NCBI GenBank assembly: GCA_949825045.1
Contig: OX463813.1
Coordinates: 5,084,001-5,148,000, forward strand
Direction: 5' to 3'
Source of the DNA: Argyresthia goedartella
Taxonomy: Eukaryota; Arthropoda; Insecta; Lepidoptera; Argyresthiidae
Length of the DNA stretch: 64,000 nt
In this document: piece after piece, positions 54,246 to 64,000 of the stretch
Layout: every line of letters starts with the position of its first letter
How positions within the stretch are numbered: position 1 is the first letter of the stretch
Notes under the pieces: model-generated
Databases searched by the model: none
The model's input: the letters and a program-made list of their open reading frames with translations, nothing else
What the model was told of the DNA's origin: nothing
Made by a program: the position numbers and the translations under genes

Positions 54246-54944
54246 GCTAAGACTGACTCTAAGCCCCCTTATTCCCTCAATCGACTTTTAAGACATACAC
54301 GGAACAATAAAAAATAGCGTCATGCCTTTTCCCATACTGCGAGGTAAACTGCATGCCCTATAACTTTTCCTTCGCCGTTAAGTTGGTAGCAATGAAAAGA
54401 TTGCTGCAAGCTTTAAAAAAATGTGTTGCCTAAAATGTAGGGAAAAATATGTCTTCTCATAAGTGACCTAAAAAGCATACCTACCCCAAACTATCAAGGC
54501 ATCAAAACATTTTTTTTCAATATCTATTTATTTTTACTGTAGATATCATAAACACAATTAGATATTTCAAATAATGAAAGCAATAACGAAGTCGCAACGA
54601 CATTCCCATTATATTATTTTTTTGCAAGCGGGGATTTGTGATCTGAGTCTGGCGACCGGATATTGCTTTACCCCATTTTTTGACAGTTGCGCACTACACT
54701 ACAGCCAACTTAACGGCGGAGGGAAAGGTTATATGGAATGCACTCTAGCGGCACTAGACAGTATTTCAATACCTACCCTATTTTGCAGAACAAACGATAC
54801 TAAAATATCAACAAAGTACAAACCTCGCCATGTTTTCTTCCATTGCTTGCACCTAATAAAACGCGATTTTTCCTGAATAATTTGTTCCGGTATGACGTAA
54901 CGCTCTCTTCATTGATTCTAAAAAGTTTAAGAGAAATTTAAAAT
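54246..54944. other. Unassigned stretch
   Basis: GTCATGCCTTTTCCCATAC at 54,320 looks like a SINE-end scrap. The plus-strand frame at 54,574-54,876 (LQAGICDLSLATGYCFTP) has an ATG but no recognisable family. Low confidence that it is coding. Confidence 0.25.
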
Positions 54945-55215
54945 CAGGTTCCGTGGTCTAATGGGTTTCACGCTTGCTTCTCACACAGGAGATGCAGGTT
55001 CGATTCCTGACCATGTATAAATGAGATAATAAATTTATCTTAAGTACACTATAAGGACGTTCTAACGGTGATGAAGACCATCGTGAGGAAACCTTCATTA
55101 CTCCATAGCTGCGGCGATGGACTAGCCCCCTGTCACGCAAAATGGAGTATTGAATAACTGGCTCAAAGTGGGCACAATTGTGCCTCTGCCATCCCGTATG
55201 GGAAATGGTGTGACG
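54945..55215 (+). mobile_element. tRNA-Glu-like SINE, near full length
   Basis: The head TCCGTGGTCTAATGGG (A-box) and GGTTCGATTCC (B-box) with CGCTTGCTTCTCACACAGG resembles a tRNA with an anticodon-like CTC. The body contains CGTGAGGAAACCTTCATTAC and ACTAGCCCCCTGTCACGC, and it ends GTGTGACGCTTTGC. It is the best local reference for the fragments at 1,035, 2,035, 12,715, 21,340 and 33,686. Confidence 0.75.
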
Positions 55216-55387
55216 CTTTGCTATGCTATGCTTAAAATTAGGTAGGTGCAGCACGATTATAATTATATTTCCGCTCGTCACTTCTCGGTTTAAGTCGCTG
55301 AAATTCGTTTTTAACTTGGACTCACAATTCCCGGCGATAATTTTTGAACATAACAATAATAATACAATACCTTGGACACTATTTCAC

Positions 55388-55574
55388 TATTTACACACAT
55401 TGATCTAGCCTCAAAGTAGGATTCCCTGTATCTTGGATACTAGACAACGATACACATACTCATATAGATAAATATTATACTTAGATAGATAAACAACCAT
55501 GACTATGGTACAGACATCCGTTCTCATCAAACAAATATTTGCCCCCACCGGGACTCGAACCCGGGACCCTTGTG
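55388..55574 (-). mobile_element. tRNA-headed SINE (family 1), head cut
   Basis: The reverse complement has B-box GGTTCGAGTCCC and the CATGGTTGTTTATCTATC body. The A-box side is missing at 55,575. Confidence 0.8.
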
Positions 55575-55764
55575 ATAAAAAGTGTTTTTGCTGATCCTTT
55601 TTTGCTGCGCAAATCAGTATTTTTGATGTGCGATTAAATACCAGCTGAATAAAATGGCCGTGTTGGTTTACTATCTAAGTATTTTGTTTCGTTGGTGTAC
55701 TAACTTTTTTTCTAGTAGTTGCAACAGCTCTCTATAAATATCCAAAGTGTACATGTCATCGCTT

Positions 55765-56041
55765 TGAATGAATTTAATTTAATGCCGTTTGCCAAGTATA
55801 TGTAAACATCTACAGTGATAAAGAACTTTGACTTTGACTTTGACTTTGACTTTGACTTTTACCTTGACCTTGACCTTGACTTTGACTTTGACTTTGACTT
55901 TGACTTTGACTTTGATTTTGACTTTGACTTTGACTTTGACTTTGACTTTGACTTTGACTTTGACTTTGACTGACTTTGACTTTGACTTTGACTTTGACTT
56001 TGACTTTGACTTTGACTTTGACTTTGACTTTGACTTTGACT
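55765..56041 (+). mobile_element. CR1-like 3' end with long (TTTGAC)n tail
   Basis: GCCAAGTATATGTAAACATC and TACAGTGATAAAG match the element at 28,288-28,910. About 35 TTTGAC units follow, with a few CTTGAC and TTTTAC variants, to 56,041. The long open frames across it are repeat artefacts. Confidence 0.8.
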
Positions 56042-59000
56042 TGTTATATTTATATTTATATTTATACTTATATTTTTTCAGGATTTTTCTACAAATTTCA
56101 ATATATCACATATTAAAATGCTATTTTGTGACTCAGTCTGCAGTGTACAATAAAAAGTTGGTCTAGTGTTCTTGGTGGTACCTTGAATGACCTGTGCCAT
56201 TTGAATAATAGGATCAGTCAGTGTTCAATACTACGATATAAGCTTAGCCAGGACTGCACATTCCGATTTCCAGAGAAATATCTCTCATCAACGATGAGAC
56301 GGCATTAGTCTACACCGGGAGCGCGTCATCACGCTACTGCATCTAGCTCAATTATTCAAAAAACATTCAACGAGTTCTTCGAGGCTTGTCGTCATCGAGT
56401 GCTACGACGACGTAGCACACCGCCACGACTAGTGACTGTGCTAAGAACATAGATTTTTAGTAATTTGTTAATCATTTATTTAAATTAATTGGTTATTTAT
56501 TTTAAGTGAGTAATGACTTTTTATTGAGGGACTTATATCATGTAATTATGATTGTGTGTTTTAATTATGAGCGCGCCTACAGCTCTGTGTCCCCACTGCC
56601 CCGGCTCGTTGAAGCAGTATGTCGTACCTCGTGGCTTGAGTGTGCATATTAGCCGCATTCACGGGAGTAGCCAGTCGCGTCGCGGGCAACCCGCGCAGTC
56701 CCAGTTGCCCGCTCAAGATGCTCCGAGTGCCGCTCAGGTTGTTCCGAGTGCCGCTCAGGCTGCTCCAAGTGCCGCTCCGGAGGTAGTTGCGTCTTCATCT
56801 TCATTGGCGAATTTGTCTTCTCTGAGAAAAAGTGTGCGGGTGCTAAAGCACATTCCGAAGGGCGCTAGGTGTATAGCTGCTACGAAGTTATCGCAGGTGA
56901 TCGGGCGATGCATCCAGTCCAATAATCTTCTGGATTGGCAAAGCCTGTTAACTTTTTCTTATTCTGCGCTCAGGGTTCCGTCTTCGGAAGACCGTAGGCG
57001 CTCTCTCACGTCAAAGGTGAAGGACAATGTTGCCAATGAAGGTTCGGGTGACGCACTAGCGTCACTTTTGGCTCCTGGGGGGGTTCCCTTTGGACAGAGG
57101 TCATTGTACAGGATTGTTGAATCCAAGGTGCATGATGGAGACCTCAGTGGTGCGGTCCGGGTTTTATTGTCGGACTGCACCATTGCAGACGATAATGACG
57201 AAACGTTGTGTGCCTTGAGAGATAAACATCCCTTACCTGGCCGACCTTTGGACTCTCCTCGGGGGCCAGATCTTTCGTCAGAGTGCCTTTCTGTGGAGGT
57301 GGGCGAAGTGGCGCAGGCCATAGCCTCTTTTAAGAACGGATCTGCCGGTGGTTTGGATGGCTTGCGTCCGGAGCACCTAAAGGAGTTGACTTCGGTGGGG
57401 GCTGGTGACGGTGGGGTTGCACTTCTGGGTTCGTTATGCAGCCTGGCAAACTTTATGTTAAAGGGCATGGTTAATAGGGAGGTGTGCCCTTTTCTTTACG
57501 GTGCCTCTCTGTGTGCCTTAAAGAAGAAGGACGGGGGCATTCGCCCTATTGCTGTGGGGAGCGTTATTCGCCGTTTGGTGGCGAAATTGAGCTGTGGTGC
57601 GGCGAGGATGCGGGATGCCCTGGCATCGCTGTTTCAACCCGTGCAGTTGGGGTTTGGTGTAGCTCTTGGTTGTGAGGCTGCCATTCATGCAACCAGGTCT
57701 TTTGCTATGAGTAGAGACGCCTCAGACGACATCATAATAAAAGTTGACGTGAAAAACGCTTTTAATACCGTTGAGCGAGATGTCATTTTGAGCAAGGTGT
57801 TGGCCTGCTGTCCGTCTTTGTACCCTTTCCTGCACCAGTGCTATAGTGATCCAACTAATTTGTTTTATGGTGGAAATTTGATCCAATCGCGGGTTGGTGT
57901 ACAACAGGGTGATCCTTTGGGTCCCATGCTTTTTAGCCTGGCAATTCAGGAGGTTGTGGCCTCGTTGCGTTCTTCGCTGAACGTGTGGTACCTGGACGAC
58001 GGCACGATTGGTGGAAGTCCGGACGTGGTCATGGAGGATTTGGGAAGGCTAATACAGGGATTTTCTAACCTGGGACTTAGTCTTAATACTCAGAAGTGTG
58101 AGGTGTACTCCTGTTCTGGGCAATTCACGCAGGAGTTGAGCGCTGACATCCATGCGGTTGTGCCGGGTGTTGTCCATGTAGCCAGGGAGGATTTTACACT
58201 TCTGGGAGCCCCTATTTTCCCGGAGGGTATACCGCGGGTTATTAAGACAAAGATAGATATTTTCGCGGCTTCCAAAAAGCACCTCAAGCAGCTCTCCGCC
58301 CATGTTGCCCTGACTATTTTAAAAAGTTGTCTCTCTTTTCCGAGACTAACTTATTCCGTTAGGACTGCTCCGGTTTGGTTGCATAGACAGGCAACTCTAA
58401 GTTATGATGCGGTATTAAAGGATTTACTGGAGTGCATCATTAATGTGGAAATGTCCTTGACTCAGTAGGCGCAGGCTGCGCTGCCGATCCGGCATGGGGG
58501 TTTAGGTGTGCGACGCTTACAGGACACCGAGCTTCCAGCCTTTTTGGCTTCTTCGCATGGTGTTGTGGAACTCGTAACTCATATCTTGGGTATTAATGGT
58601 GACGGGTTTTGCATCCCTTTTGCGGAGGAGGCGGAGGGCTTATGGAAGGCTCGTTGTCCTGGAAGGGATCTGCCGGAGAGGTTGGATAGTCAGCGCGCGT
58701 GGGACGAGGCCATGTGTGAGGTGACTCGGGACGAGCTGCTTGCTCAGTCTGTGGGACCTGAGTTGGCGCGGTTGCGCGCGGTTTTTCAGCCCGACTCGGG
58801 CATGTGGCTGCACGCATTACCTTCTCCACAGCTAGGCACTCTCTTGGACAATGATTCATTGCGTGTGGCAGTTGCCTTGCGTTTGGGATGCACAATCTGT
58901 CAGCCGCATCATTGCGTTTGTGGGGCATGGGTGGATGGTTTGGGTCGCCATGGCCTTCACTGCGTCAGGAGCGCTGGCAGGTTTTCTCGGCACCACGCAA

Positions 59001-59505
59001 TTAATGACATTGTCCGTAGGGCTTTGGTTTCGGCCAACGTTCCCAGTGTGCTGGAGCCGCCTGGTCTGTGCCGTTCGGATGGGAAGCGTCCTGACGGACT
59101 GACATTGGTGCCATGGGAGAGAGGGCGGTCTCTTTTGTGGGATGCAACTTGTGTCTGCACGTTCGCAGCCTCCCATGTGGTTTCCACAACAGCCACTGCA
59201 GGTGCTGCGGCTGAATCAGCCGCTAGGCTGAAGTATCAAAAGTATGCCGCTCTAGCTAACAGCTACATTTTCGTGCCGCTTGCTGTCGAGACGACTGGGG
59301 TGTGGGGGATACAAGGCAGACTATTTGTGAAAGAGTTGGGCCGACGCCTCAGAGACAGAGGTTTTGACCACCGCTCCGGGGCATTTCTCGTTAGTTTTTG
59401 GCATATAGATATATTATTTTATTGTTGATAGAATATTATTATTAATTTGTAATAGTGCATGATACTTGTACTTTTTTTGAATGAATAAAAAGTTAATCTA
59501 GAATC
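56042..59505 (+). mobile_element. RLE-type non-LTR retrotransposon (R4/Dong-like)
   Basis: About 3.46 kb between two (TTTGAC)n blocks, with one long ORF, a 5' leader of about 500 bp and a short 3' UTR (GAATGAATAAAAAGTTAATC). It is markedly GC-richer than its surroundings. Zinc finger, RT and C-terminal restriction-like endonuclease are all present, so it is a near full-length and fairly young copy. The 5' boundary within the TATATT-rich stretch after 56,041 is uncertain. Confidence 0.8.
56567..59428 (+). pseudogene. RLE non-LTR polyprotein: zinc finger, RT, PD-(D/E)XK endonuclease; one stop
   Basis: ATG at 56,567. N-terminal C2H2 finger (CPHC...HISRIH, residues 8-33), then an alanine-rich PSAAQ repeat linker. 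RT: GLDGLRPEHLKEL, KKDGGIRPIAVG, motif A KVDVKNAFNTVERD, motif B GVQQGDPLGPML, motif C VWYLDDGTIGG. After the RT come a Cys/His cluster (CTICQPHHCVC, H-x4-C) and a restriction-like endonuclease with KRPDGLTL and LLWDATC (PD...D pattern). The only break is a TAG at 58,466-58,468 inside an otherwise continuous 954-codon frame, after LTQ and before AQAALPIRHGG. The domain order matches the R2/R4 superclade. I favour an R4/Dong-like family but cannot separate it from NeSL or HERO by eye. Confidence 0.85.
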
Positions 59506-59686
59506 TTTGACTTTGACTTTGACTTTGACTTTGACTTTGACTTTGACTTTGACTTTGACTTTGACTTTGACTTTGACTTTGACTTTGACTTTGACTTTGA
59601 CTTTGACTTTGACTTTGACTTTGACTTTGACTTTGACTTTGACTTTGACTTTGACTTTGACTTTTACTTTGACTTTGACTTTGACG
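59506..59686. repeat. (TTTGAC)n block
   Basis: About 29 units with a single TTTTAC variant near 59,663. Flanks the RLE element on its 3' side. Confidence 0.95.
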
Positions 59687-59841
59687 TAAACTAATAAAGT
59701 CTATAAAATGAAGTATTTGTTTAATAAATACAATAATTGGTGGACCATCGTCTTTGTTCGGTAATCGTCGTAATCAGCCAATTGACGCCTTCCAAAGACC
59801 GATTTACAGGAATTATTGCCGAGATTAATAACTAATAACAC

Positions 59842-59965
59842 ATGAACAAGACAAACGGTAACATATTTAAACTACGGTTTTTTATGATACCAATTCCTGT
59901 AATGCCTTGGTTCGCTGGAATAAATCTCTTTTTAGAGATAAGTCGCCCTCTTCAATATTTGTGTG
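59842..59965 (+). mobile_element. Non-LTR 3' UTR block (GCTGGAA motif)
   Basis: TTCGCTGGAATAAATCTCTTTTTAGAGATAAG, the same block as at 27,640 and 29,610. Confidence 0.45.
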
Positions 59966-59984
59966 CAATAAAGAATTCTGGAAG

Positions 59985-60195
59985 GTGGAACAAGGCAGCC
60001 ACAGAGTGGCGGCCGCGGACAGGAAAGAGAACAGCAGGCAGACCATCGATCGGCCCGATGGACAGATGACATTGCCGAGGTGGCTGGAAAGCAGTGGACG
60101 AGACTGGCGAGTGACCGCAGCGAATAGCGTGCTTTGGGAGAGGCATAGGCCCAGCAGTGGGATGACAAGGGATGACGATGATGATGAAAGAATTA
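59985..60195 (+). pseudogene. RTE-type retroelement 3' end
   Basis: Split frames give the W-TDDIAEVAGKQWTRLASDR terminus, then GGAGAGGCATAGGCCCAGCAGTGGG and a (GAT)n tail at about 60,173-60,187. RTE elements typically end in such short microsatellites. Confidence 0.65.
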
Positions 60196-60399
60196 TGAAT
60201 AATGGTCTATGAGATGATATTTGTCGGGTTTTGGCAACCAGGGAGTAGACCAAAGTATTTCATTCATCCATGGGTTTCTACTTTGAGTCTTTGACAAAGG
60301 CATTTGTCATAACAAAATCAACAAAGTTTATATTTGGCGCTGTAAATTTTTATACTAGAAATTATTCATAAATTAACTGGGAGGCTTATCAATCAATCA

Positions 60400-60775
60400 A
60401 TCAAATCTCTTTATTATTGTAGATATTAACATATTTTTTGCCACTTCTCTACATTAGACCACTAGAGGGCGTAGAAACTCCACAGATTGATTTTTAGATC
60501 TCTTTTAAAAATTGCTTGTGCTTAAGTAGTACAAATATAGCAATATAGGTTATTATAATTGATAAGCAGCAATAAATAATTACAAAATTATGAACAGCAA
60601 GGTCTGTGTTGAGCCAGATTAACCCCATACAGACCCATCGTTTAAGTAATATTGAACATTGTAATATCCCTTTTTCGACGAAGTCGCTTAAACATGGTTT
60701 TTAAATTGCTTAGAACTTGGACTTGCTTGCAACAGCGAGCAATCCTGTTGCATCTGCATTTGTAAAGTGACCCAT
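60400..60775 (-). mobile_element. CR1-like non-LTR 3' end (minus)
   Basis: Reverse complement of the 28,520-28,900 region: CCCATACAGACCCATCGTTTAAGTAA is the ORF2 end, and CCACTTCTCTACATTAGACCAC and TTTATTATTGTAGATATT are the UTR end. No TTTGAC tail is visible, and AATCAATCAATCAAATC takes its place. Confidence 0.7.
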
Positions 60776-60867
60776 GTAATTTAAATGTCTACGCTACAAA
60801 ATCCACAGACCACCAGTCTGTGACAAAATCCGACTTCGGCACATCACTTCTTCTTTACTATCTGGGG

Positions 60868-61092
60868 GGTCACCACAACGTCTTATGCCGATTCAGATTA
60901 GGAACCTAATTTGATCCGCAAAATTACCGTGACCGTCTTAAAACAAGTCTTGGTATTAGGTAAATAAAGCCCATCATGGCGAATTGGAATGGAAATGGTT
61001 GCCATGGTGATGTTCTCGTTTTGAAGGTTCAAAATTTGGTAATTCCGATTCAAATTAGGTAATTTGAATCGGAAAAAGATTGTGGTAACCCC
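60868..61092. mobile_element. MITE with GGGGT-ACCACAA ends
   Basis: GGGGTCACCACAACGTC with ATGCCGATTCAGATTAGG at the left, inverted at the right as CCTAATTTGAATCGG-type sequence and GATTGTGGTAACCCCC (about 30 bp). The interior has GGAATGGAAATGGTTGCCAT. A second copy is split at 61,252-62,600. Confidence 0.7.
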
Positions 61093-61164
61093 CAAGGTAT
61101 GTGTATTTTCTTCCGATCTTTGCCGATGAATGCCGAAAAGTTTCGAACGGTAAGGTTTTTTTTT

Positions 61165-61256
61165 TAATACATAGCTTCTGACCCCACACAAGGATACCCG
61201 GTGTCGTGGGAATCAGGAACAGCGACATCACACACATAATCAAGACCAGGGGGGTT
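61165..61256 (-). mobile_element. SINE family 2 fragment
   Basis: The reverse complement has the GGTGTCGTGGGAATC-type body and GGTCTTGATTATGTG. The head is missing. Confidence 0.55.
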
Positions 61257-62600
61257 ACCACAACGTCTTATGCCGATTCAGATAAGGAACCTAATTTGAT
61301 CCGCAAAATTACCGTGACCGTTTTAAAACAGGTCTTGGTATTAGGTAAATAAAGGCCATTATCACAGATTACTAAATAGTTACTAAGTAGCAGATACTTC
61401 ACTCAGTAGGAAATTTCCAATACCTACTGCTATAATAGCCTACTCCGTCGCGTCGCCGTCGCCGCTAAATGCTCAAGCGTACAGTTGTGATCGCCTCGCA
61501 CCGCGCGATCTCACACTAATCGCAGGGCTGCCTCTTCGATAAAAATAAATTAACATAACTTTTTGTGTCTATGTTATTGAGAACTGTGAATATGTTCTGT
61601 CTATAGGTGGTAGTTTAAAATTGTTTTCGGTATATATAAAATTCAAAGTCCGACTAATATCAATGCACAGCCTAAACCGCTAGTCCTACAGATTTGAAAT
61701 TTAGCAAAAAGATACCTTGCCTAGGCACGGGTTCAACAGTGTAGGCATCTACTAAGGAACGATTTTTGAAATTCACCCCTAAGCGGGTGAAAAAGGGGGT
61801 GAAAGTTTGTATGAAAGTCCATCACTTTTGAGGTTAGGATCTTCAAATATTGTGTTTCGGCTGATGATTCAAAATTAATGAATACATTTCTCAGCGTTTT
61901 TGCCAATTCTACCCCCAAAGGGGTGAAAAGGGGGATGAAGTTGTGTAAACAAAGTCAACGCACTGCCCAAACCGCTGGGTCTAGAGTTTCCAAATTTACC
62001 AAATTGGTAAATTTTATCTACATATTTTATCAATTTACCAAATTTAATCTAAAAAATAGTCAAGAAAGCTCTAATATAAAAATTGGTGGTAGCTTCTGCC
62101 CGCGGCTTTGCCTACCAACAGGAAAGAAATGATTACTAATAAAAAATACATGTTTCAAATACACGCCGACATCGACATCGACTGAGGTTCTACATAAGAT
62201 CTCACAACTTTTTACGGCGAATACATCTCGATGTCGTCGTCTATTTGAAACACGAGTATTTAAAAATAAATAAAGGTAAATGGAAAAAGGGAAGGTGTTT
62301 GTGCCTTATGTTATTGGATGTGCACCCATCTCAGCACAAAAAGAAGGCATCGCAAACACTCGTACGATACGAACATAGTTCAAAACGTGCGTGCGCTTGG
62401 CTTGCGACAACCATACTGACTTGGGCAGCCGGGCCATAGCCGGGCTGCCCGAGAGCTCGGGCGGGCGGTAGGTAATTATAGCGCGCAAGTACATTCAGTG
62501 ACGGAGGCCTGCCATTATGGCCAATTGGAATGGAAATGGTTGCCATGGTGATGTTCTTGTTTTGAACCTAATTTGAATCGGAAAAAGATTGTGTTAACCC
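61252..62600. mobile_element. Second MITE copy (GGGGT-ACCACAA ends), split by insertion
   Basis: Left half at 61,252-61,362 and right half at 62,511-62,600 match 60,868-61,092 in order. GCCATTAT is present at both edges of the intervening 1,148 bp. Confidence 0.7.
61363..62510. mobile_element. 1,148-bp insertion with 8-bp target duplication, unidentified
   Basis: Flanked by GCCATTAT at 61,355-61,362 and 62,511-62,518. The ends CACAGATTACT and ACGGAGGCCT show no clear inverted repeat. The interior has AGCGGGTGAAAAAGGGGGTG and CAAAGGGGTGAAAAGGGGG blocks and a GGGCAGCCGGGCCATAGCCGGGCTGCCC hairpin near 62,421. No coding frame is convincing. 8 bp suggests hAT-like, but terminal repeats are not visible. 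Confidence 0.5.
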
Positions 62601-62603
62601 ACC

Positions 62604-62680
62604 TGGGTTTATTTCTTCGTCCCCAGCCGGGGATCGAACCCGGGAACTCTCGCATGGTAGGCAGAGCCACAATCCTATAT
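62604..62680 (-). mobile_element. SINE family 2 head fragment
   Basis: The reverse complement carries GGTTCGATCCCCGGCTGGGG and TGGTAGGCAGAGCC. Confidence 0.65.
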
Positions 62681-62754
62681 AGTATTGTACCTAACTACAT
62701 ATTTATACTGCTGCGTTTTTACTCGAGTCGAACATCAATGTTAAATGCGGTAAT

Positions 62755-63025
62755 ATACTTTGGCAACAAATATAATGAACACCAAAATATTTATTCCTCT
62801 CCAAAATGGGTAAATGATCACCAAAAGTTGCAGAAAATATCAGGGCAAAATACTGCGGTAACTAAGGTGAAAGGTAAAGGGGGTGAGCGAATCGAAGCCC
62901 CCTTTATCCTTCGTGTTAGGTTGAACATTTAAGGATAACAAAAAATATTTAAAACATAAACTTAAGTACACAAAACATAAAAAGAAGTTTGGTGATCATT
63001 TATCCAAACACATTTGGTGGTTTAA
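62755..63025 (-). repeat. Interspersed repeat family A
   Basis: Closely matches 1,358-1,620, including CAACAAATATAATGAACACC and GGTGAAAGGTAAAGGGGGTG. Confidence 0.7.
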
Positions 63026-63224
63026 ACATAAGCCATATACTTTTATGAAAACATAACTCATCTCAAAAATAGAACATACGCATAAAATGTAAGTAAAAAA
63101 GTTTAGTAAACCTCCAAAGTTACACTATTTAAGTAGTAAATATCAAAAGAGCATCTATTAGACGCATTAGACGGATAGTTTTGATCAAATTCTGTACGGC
63201 GAATGAGCTATCAGATAGATCAGA

Positions 63225-63635
63225 TAGTTTATAGTAGTTTATGTGACTGCTACATAATGGAGGGCATTAAAACTCGAGAGTTTTAATTCCTAATTATGTA
63301 CAGTTACATACACTAGTTTATCTACACACATATCATAAGCTCTCTTTGATGTGTTCAGGAACCGCATGTTTGACCGGCATTGTGGCATTGAGTTGTTTAG
63401 CTTGTTCTGTAGAACCAACTTCACAGACAAATTAGGGGCGCCACGCAGGCGGGCGTCGGCGTTCGAAATTTGAATCTCATAATATGTCGAAAATTTACAC
63501 ATTATGGTCATAATGTTCAATATTCAGATAAGAAATGAGTTTTTACAAATTAGTTTAACATTATGCTGATCGTAACATGCGGTTTTTGAACGCAGTAAAG
63601 AGGGTTTATGATACGTGTGTAGATAAAAATTGTTA
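63225..63635. repeat. Repeat family C, two facing copies
   Basis: The minus strand at 63,297-63,400 reads NMRFLNTSKRAYDMCVDKLVY. The plus strand at 63,565-63,630 reads RNMRFLNAVKRVYDTCVDK. The copies face each other, with GGGCGTCGGCGTTCGAAATTTG between them, the same block as at 19,210. Confidence 0.6.
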
Positions 63636-63639
63636 TAAT

Positions 63640-64000
63640 TCGACCAAATCAGAGCTATATTTCCTAAAATAATAATATTCTAATAGAACTGGTAATTTCT
63701 TACTGACATTCATAAGAATCAGTTATTATCACGCGCTCCATTATAAGCAAAGCGGATTACAACTTGTATTTTACAAGGCGTGATTGGGACATAAACTCAG
63801 AATGGGACTATCGTTTACTTTACACATTAGTAGAATAAGGCGCAAGCCTGCTCGCTGTAATAAATATTTCATTAGAAATATTGTGTGCGTTTATCTACGA
63901 TTTTATTGTGAAACCACGGTTCATGGAAGACTCCTGTCTACTTCAAAGGTTCTGGGGGCGAATGTGCTAGCAGAATGGCGGGAAAAATACAATGAGACGC
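63640..64000. other. Unassigned stretch
   Basis: AT-rich, with no gene or repeat end recognised. Confidence 0.3.

Noticed and set aside
1159..55010. tRNA genes at the A/B-box segments (1,170; 10,867; 22,140; 33,070; 38,960; 54,947)
   Set aside because: Each head runs into a shared non-tRNA body and the acceptor stems do not close; they are SINEs.
55828..59689. LTLTLT and DFDFDF repeat frames over the (TTTGAC)n blocks
   Set aside because: Simple hexanucleotide repeats translated; no protein meaning.

Overview
The window is lepidopteran (moth or butterfly) nuclear DNA. It carries repeat types common in that order: tRNA-headed SINEs, foldback elements with an internal GTCY-type microsatellite, and CR1/jockey-like non-LTR retrotransposons with hexanucleotide tails. 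It also has (TTAGG)n insect telomere-type repeats. There is one recognisable host gene. Almost everything else is mobile DNA, much of it nested.

Layout. 1-12,900: SINEs, foldback MITEs, short interspersed repeats, a 15-bp minisatellite, an hAT-like MITE with its target duplication, and a long-inverted-repeat composite. 12,925-17,533: CR1-like copy 1 (minus strand) with long open ORF1 and ORF2 frames joined by a canonical -1 frameshift heptamer. 17,600-30,200: retroelement fragments, SINEs, MITEs, a solo-LTR-like segment and a (TTAGG)n foldback. 30,241-31,813: a Tc1-like transposon with both terminal repeats and a broken transposase. 32,400-35,700: palindromes, MITEs and SINEs. 36,473-40,331: a three-exon SMYD-type (TPR, MYND, SET) gene with a SINE in its second intron.

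40,846-51,060 is a three-level nest. A minus-strand CR1-like element (copy 2) holds a structurally complete 6,020-bp DIRS-like tyrosine-recombinase retrotransposon (41,221-47,240). The DIRS recombinase gene in turn holds a 670-bp internally deleted non-LTR element flanked by a 9-bp target duplication. 51,164-51,460 is a 56-bp tandem repeat and 51,905-54,245 is CR1-like copy 3. 55,765-59,690: a restriction-like-endonuclease non-LTR element lies between two (TTTGAC)n blocks, the left one being the tail of a CR1-like fragment. The rest is RTE and CR1-like ends, SINEs and MITEs.

The points most worth following are the apparent -1 ribosomal frameshift signal linking ORF1 and ORF2 in the CR1-like family (kept in two diverged copies), the degenerate SGNH-like ORF1 domain, the complete DIRS architecture with its internal circle-junction copy, the chimeric endonuclease/3'-end non-LTR derivative, and the element sitting inside another element's microsatellite tail. 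Family assignments come from reading motifs by eye; no database search was made.
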